Positions 39,615 to 39,771 of a DNA stretch of 39,771 nucleotides are shown piece after piece. Origin of the DNA: Hadesarchaea archaeon (lineage in GTDB: Archaea > Hadarchaeota > Hadarchaeia > Hadarchaeales > Hadarchaeaceae). The stretch lies in NCBI GenBank assembly GCA_003661465.1, contig QMWE01000001.1, positions 1 through 39,771 of the forward strand. The letters run 5' to 3'. The notes under the pieces were generated by a model. That model was not told the origin of the DNA. It did no database searches and was given only the letters and a program-made list of their open reading frames with translations. Made by a program: the position numbers and the translations under genes. Each line of letters begins with the position of its first letter. Position 1 is the first letter of the stretch.

Positions 39615-39771
39615 GTGGGGTCGCCTCGCTGATATATTGAAGGGGGTTGTTATTAATCTTCAGAAAGATTGGAAGGACAGGAAGGTTGTTAATTTTTGGG
39701 AGAATTGTGTCATTTTCAATATTCTCAAAAGCAGCCCCATACTCTTCCTCTTTAGCTCCTTTATACAAAAC
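39615..39771. other. AT-rich right edge, no gene established
   Basis: These 157 bases are A/T-richer than the rest. CAATATATC on the minus strand (about 39632-39640) and ATTAATAAC further up can serve the synthase gene. Frames are open on both strands to the window edge but too short to assign. Confidence 0.4.

Noticed and set aside
39397..39768. A 123-codon minus-strand open frame at the right edge
   Set aside because: Most of it is an out-of-frame shadow of the isopropylmalate/citramalate synthase; only the AT-rich edge could be real and is too short to judge.
1..39771. CRISPR arrays, insertion sequences, rRNA genes or prophage genes
   Set aside because: No spaced short repeats, transposase motifs, terminal inverted repeats or rRNA sequence were seen in reading through the window.

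Overview
The window is archaeal chromosome, about half G+C, and it reads as ordinary chromosome: there are no insertion sequences, integrases, CRISPR arrays or rRNA genes. The archaeal markers are many: a family B DNA polymerase, Nop5 with fibrillarin, a proteasome beta subunit, elongation factor 1-beta, aIF1A, a RIO1 kinase, a type II methionine aminopeptidase, Dph6, a histone, a tRNA-Arg with a bulge-helix-bulge intron, GGTGA-type ribosome binding sites and TATA boxes about 25-35 bases before starts. A fused inositol-phosphate cytidylyltransferase/CDP-alcohol transferase, which in known archaea makes the heat-stress solute di-myo-inositol phosphate, suggests a thermophile. A histone-bearing lineage on the euryarchaeal side, such as Hadarchaeota, would fit, but the window alone cannot settle the taxon.

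Layout. 1-7000: a secreted glycoamylase-like hydrolase running off the left edge, a MalK-type ATPase, a proteasome beta subunit, a membrane-anchored transglutaminase-like protein, an OB-fold protein coupled to a TctA-like permease, and a small membrane protein. 7000-13600: Dph6, a histone deacetylase homologue, the SufS / EF-1beta / zinc-ribbon operon, the tRNA-Arg, DUF72, a cation/Ca exchanger and PdxS. 13600-20000: a radical SAM protein, Nop5-fibrillarin, methionine aminopeptidase and DNA polymerase B. 20100-27600: the unusual part, described below. 27600-30700: a phosphoesterase, a zinc ribbon, a Trm5-like methyltransferase and a UPF0282 beta-lactamase-fold protein. 30700-34440: a large propeller/PKD surface protein and a clan GH-A-like glycosidase, then a GC-rich structured gap that may be an RNA gene. 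34600-39771: branched-chain aminotransferase, the inositol-lipid-type fusion enzyme, RIO1, aIF1A and an isopropylmalate/citramalate synthase, all on the minus strand.

The strongest candidate for something undescribed is 20119-27600. Five intact genes resemble a nucleobase/hydantoin-degradation and ADP-forming acyl-CoA synthetase set: PreA-like flavoprotein, SsnA-like aminohydrolase, dihydropyrimidinase-like hydrolase, and ACD alpha and beta. Each has lost the residues its family needs for catalysis, while keeping its fold and an open reading frame. An archaeal histone sits in the middle, cotranscribed with the dihydropyrimidinase-like gene, and next door lies a MalE-like binding protein that cannot be exported. 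This looks like a conserved pseudoenzyme assembly or a set of enzymes moved to new chemistry. The proteasome beta subunit at 2530 likewise appears to lack its catalytic threonine. All of these residue statements rest on family motifs recalled by eye and need a proper alignment.
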